DNA of 46,729 nucleotides. It comes from CAYUVA01 sp964448115 [NCBI: uncultured bacterium]. Lineage in GTDB: Bacteria > CAYUVA01. Made by a program: the position numbers and the translations under genes. The notes under the pieces were generated by a model. The model searched no databases and was not told the origin of the DNA. It saw only the letters and a program-made list of their open reading frames with translations. Positions 44,756 through 46,729 of this stretch are shown piece by piece; the first letter of the stretch is position 1; every line of letters starts with the position of its first letter. The stretch spans positions 1 through 46,729 of the forward strand of contig CAYUVA010000038.1 of assembly GCA_964448115.1 (NCBI GenBank). Reading direction: 5' to 3'.

Positions 44756-44885
44756 GGCGGGCATCCAGTCCTTACCCATAAGGCGCATGATCAACCTATA
44801 TGTCATCCCGTGGGGAGTCCCGATTTTAAGAAAAATCGGGATGAAGTCGAGGAATCTCTCTCCCCTTCTTCCCCCAAACTTGGGG
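44756..44885 (-). repeat. Dispersed repeat, copy B (inverted relative to copy A)
   Basis: About 130 bp, similar throughout to the inverse of 37176-37310, with a 39-base identical core at 44756-44794. It sits in a 475-base gene-free stretch (44522-44996). In the rest of that stretch nothing coding was seen; TAGGCG/CGCCTA just after the malic enzyme stop is a weak stem without a T-run. Confidence 0.75.
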
Positions 44886-44920
44886 AAGTGGTTGGTGGAT
44901 GGGGCTTCTTGTCCTTTCTT

Positions 44921-44937
44921 CTTTGCGTCTTTGCGTG
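44921..44937. repeat. CTTTGCGTCTTTGCGTG dispersed repeat unit
   Basis: A 17-base copy of the repeat clustered at 11217-11339. A pyrimidine-rich run (CCTCTTTCTTTCTTTA) follows, as also seen beside the 11261 copy. Confidence 0.7.
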
Positions 44938-44959
44938 ATCCTCTTTCTTTCTTTATAAT
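44931..44959 (+). promoter_or_regulatory. Candidate promoter of the Kbl gene, partly within a repeat
   Basis: A perfect TATAAT (44954-44959) is 17 bases from TTGCGT (44931-44936), which belongs to the dispersed repeat. A start near 44966 leaves about 30 bases before ATG 44997. Confidence 0.4.
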
Positions 44960-44996
44960 CTGTAGATGAACTGATGAAGAATCGAGGAGGCAGTTT

Positions 44997-46190
44997 ATGT
45001 ACACTAGGATAAAACAGGCTCTTCAAGCAGAACTGGAAGGCATTAAAGAAGCTGGGCTCTACAAGGATGAGCGAATAATAACCACGCCACAGGGAGCCGA
45101 GATAGAGGTCTCGACTGGTGAGCGGGTTCTCAACTTCTGCGCGAATAACTACCTGGGGCTGTGCAGCCATCCGAAGGTCATTGAGGCTGCACATAAGACC
45201 CTGGATCAATATGGATATGGAATGAGCTCGGTGCGCTTCATCTGCGGCACCCAAGAGATCCACCGCCAACTGGAGAAGAAGATAGCCGAATTTCTCGGTA
45301 TGGAGGGTGCGATACTCTATGCAGCCTGCTTCGATGCCAATGGTGGCATCTTCGAGCCGATTCTGGGAAAAGAGGATGCGGTCATCACCGATGAGCTAAA
45401 CCACGCCTCGATCATAGATGGCATTAGGCTGTGCAAGGCTAATCGCTATATCTACAAGCACTCTGACATGGATGATCTGGAGAATAAGCTCAAGGAGGCT
45501 CAATCGAGCCGCTACCGCCTCATCGCAACCGATGGTGTCTTCTCCATGGATGGAGATATAGCCAAACTGAACGATATCTGCGATCTGGCTGAGCGCTATG
45601 ATGCTATGGTAATGGTTGATGACAGCCACGCCACCGGCTTTGTGGGTGATACAGGACGGGGAACCCACGAATATCATGGCGTCATGGGTAGGGTCGATAT
45701 CATAACCAGCACCCTGGGGAAGGCTCTGGGAGGCGCATCCGGGGGCTTTGCAGCCGGGCGCCGGGAGATAATCGAACTATACCGCCAGCGTAGCCGACCA
45801 TACCTGTTCAGCAATACGGTGCCCCCGGTGGTCATTGGAGCTGCTTTGGCTGTATTCGAGATGCTCAGCGAGACCACGCAACTGCGAGATAGACTGATGG
45901 AAAACACCAATTACTTCAGGGAGGGGATGACCGCCGCCGGCTTTGACATTATGCCCGGCAAGCACCCTATCGTGCCTATTATGCTCTATGATGCGAAGCT
46001 GAGCCAGCAGATGGCACAAAGGCTCCTTTCCGAAGGTATCTATGTTATTGGATTCTTTTATCCGGTTGTCCCTAAAGGAAAAGCGAGGATCCGAGTGCAG
46101 ATATCAGCAGCACATACAAAAGAACACTTGGATCGAGCCATCTTAGCGTTTACCAAGGTCGGCAAGGAGCTGGGTGTAATACAGATTTAA
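44997..46190 (+). CDS. kbl: Glycine C-acetyltransferase (2-amino-3-ketobutyrate CoA ligase)
   Basis: 397 residues, the normal length for Kbl. A PLP enzyme of the alpha-oxoamine synthase family: it cleaves 2-amino-3-oxobutyrate with CoA to glycine and acetyl-CoA in threonine breakdown. Markers: [75 protein letters not shown] and the PLP-binding Lys at about 242 in [14 protein letters not shown]. The specific ANGG/FEPIL block favours Kbl over BioF or HemA, though that distinction is not absolute. GAGGAGG lies 6 bases before the ATG. The usual partner, threonine dehydrogenase (tdh), is not adjacent. Confidence 0.93.
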   Translation: MYTRIKQALQAELEGIKEAGLYKDERIITTPQGAEIEVSTGERVLNFCANNYLGLCSHPKVIEAAHKTLDQYGYGMSSVRFICGTQEIHRQLEKKIAEFLGMEGAILYAACFDANGGIFEPILGKEDAVITDELNHASIIDGIRLCKANRYIYKHSDMDDLENKLKEAQSSRYRLIATDGVFSMDGDIAKLNDICDLAERYDAMVMVDDSHATGFVGDTGRGTHEYHGVMGRVDIITSTLGKALGGASGGFAAGRREIIELYRQRSRPYLFSNTVPPVVIGAALAVFEMLSETTQLRDRLMENTNYFREGMTAAGFDIMPGKHPIVPIMLYDAKLSQQMAQRLLSEGIYVIGFFYPVVPKGKARIRVQISAAHTKEHLDRAILAFTKVGKELGVIQI

Positions 46191-46253
46191 GCCCTGAATG
46201 CTTTGTAGCCATTAAGGCACAAAGCAAAGGGATAAGTTCTTACTTCTATTGAA

Positions 46254-46729
46254 ATGCTAAGGAAACTTTGGACTTTTGTTTATGGTCTCATACTATTTAT
46301 TCTCATAGGTCTGCTCGCCAAGGGATACCGGCTGGAGCTTATACAGGGGATCAGGGTTGACAATATGATGGATAACCTAGGTCAGTGGATCCCCTGGCGT
46401 TTATTTGCAGTGAGAAGCATTTCTGATGGGATTATTCCTCTATGGAATCCGCACTCATTCTGCGGCACCTCTTTTATAGCCAACCCTCTTTGTGCCGTGT
46501 TCCATCCCTTGAATATGCTTTTCACTCGTTCCGATTATTTCGAGAGCTTCGCCCTTTCCTTGTTTTATATGCACCTGTTTGCTGCCTTTTCTGCCTACTG
46601 GTTTCTTCGCTATATCAGGTTATCCCGGCTCGCTGCCATTTATGGAGCAATCATTTATACATTTTGCTTATACCACGGTTTCTTGATCCAATGGATTGGC
46701 GCTGGTTATAACCTAATACTCCTGCCATT
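46254..46729 (+). CDS. YfhO/GT-C-like membrane protein, partial (C-terminus beyond window edge)
   Basis: An open frame from ATG 46254 to the right edge (158 codons, no stop). The N-terminal membrane helix (LWTFVYGLILFILIGLLAKG) is followed by a periplasmic loop with DNLGQWIPWRLFAVRS and GIIPLWNPHSFCGTSFIANP, the D-x-x-Q-x-x-PW ... PLWNP-x-x-x-x-G-x-x-F pattern of YfhO-like and related GT-C membrane proteins. More helices follow (FALSLFYMHLFAAFSAYWFL, AIYGAIIYTFCLYHGFLIQW). It is probably involved in transfer of sugars from a lipid carrier. A weak repeat-like sequence (ATTAAGGCACAAAGCAAAGG, 46211-46230) lies upstream. Confidence 0.82.
   Translation, partial: MLRKLWTFVYGLILFILIGLLAKGYRLELIQGIRVDNMMDNLGQWIPWRLFAVRSISDGIIPLWNPHSFCGTSFIANPLCAVFHPLNMLFTRSDYFESFALSLFYMHLFAAFSAYWFLRYIRLSRLAAIYGAIIYTFCLYHGFLIQWIGAGYNLILLP

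Noticed and set aside
44669-45269. Frames of 60-147 codons over 44669-45269 on both strands, and 37094-37324
   Set aside because: They translate the dispersed repeat copies A and B (MGKDWMPA-type peptides) or run antisense into kbl.

Overview
The window most likely comes from an uncultivated Gram-negative bacterium of moderate GC content. Evidence for two membranes includes an LpxL/HtrB-like acyltransferase, predicted lipoproteins, a LolB-like protein, a TonB-C-like domain and type IV pilin components. Long Thr-Pro linkers (TPTxTPT...) of the kind seen in several candidate phyla, an aerotolerance-type bat operon and many short dispersed repeats fit a deep-branching environmental lineage. The sequence alone does not give the phylum. 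No rRNA, tRNA, CRISPR array or phage module was seen.

Layout. 1-1574 (-): a secreted seven-repeat beta-propeller protein cut by the window edge. 1836-4370 (-): an O-antigen ligase/polymerase-like (Wzy_C) membrane protein with a TPR tail, divergent from 4565-9169 (+), a 1.5-kresidue secreted multidomain protein of which about half is Thr-Pro linker. 9296-11238 (+): a nucleotide-sugar-epimerase-like SDR coupled to an LpxL-like acyltransferase. 11322-15383 (-): ECF sigma factor, zinc-finger anti-sigma factor with a TonB-C-like tail, and a VIT/VWA protein, preceded by an ECF-like promoter. 15669-25425 (-): four type IV prepilin-like genes (PilV-, PilX-, FimT/GspH- and PilW-like) behind a good sigma70-like promoter, then a hexapeptide acyltransferase and an overlooked small gene. 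The PilW-like protein has 1917 residues, with EF-hand-like loops, Thr-Pro linkers and four related C-terminal concanavalin-like modules. 25630-34528 (-): a tightly overlapping DUF58-PpiC-DUF4381-batA-batB-batC-batD-batE operon with no moxR beside it. 34894-36946 (+): TetR regulator, SDR and an unknown gene, with a near-perfect palindromic operator on the promoter. 36947-37335: a MITE-like element and a dispersed repeat. 37336-38452 (-): YdjC/ChbG-like deacetylase and a small unknown gene. 38598-41139 (+): TPR lipoprotein and LolB-like lipoprotein. 41130-42998 (-): GT-C-type membrane glycosyltransferase. 43202-44521 (+): malic enzyme. 44522-44996: repeats. 44997-46190 (+): glycine C-acetyltransferase (Kbl). 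46254 to the end (+): a YfhO/GT-C-like membrane protein cut by the edge.

How it may fit together. The left half is about building and decorating the cell surface: large secreted proteins and a modular pilin share one style of Thr/Ser/Pro linker, and a Wzy_C/PglL-superfamily enzyme is transcribed divergently from one of them. The most interesting proposal is that the minor-pilin operon presents a giant calcium-binding, lectin-like tip protein, and that the Thr-Pro linkers are targets of O-glycosylation by the neighbouring ligase-like protein. This is inference from architecture and context. The remaining genes are a stress/envelope module (sigma/anti-sigma/VIT and bat) and ordinary metabolism.
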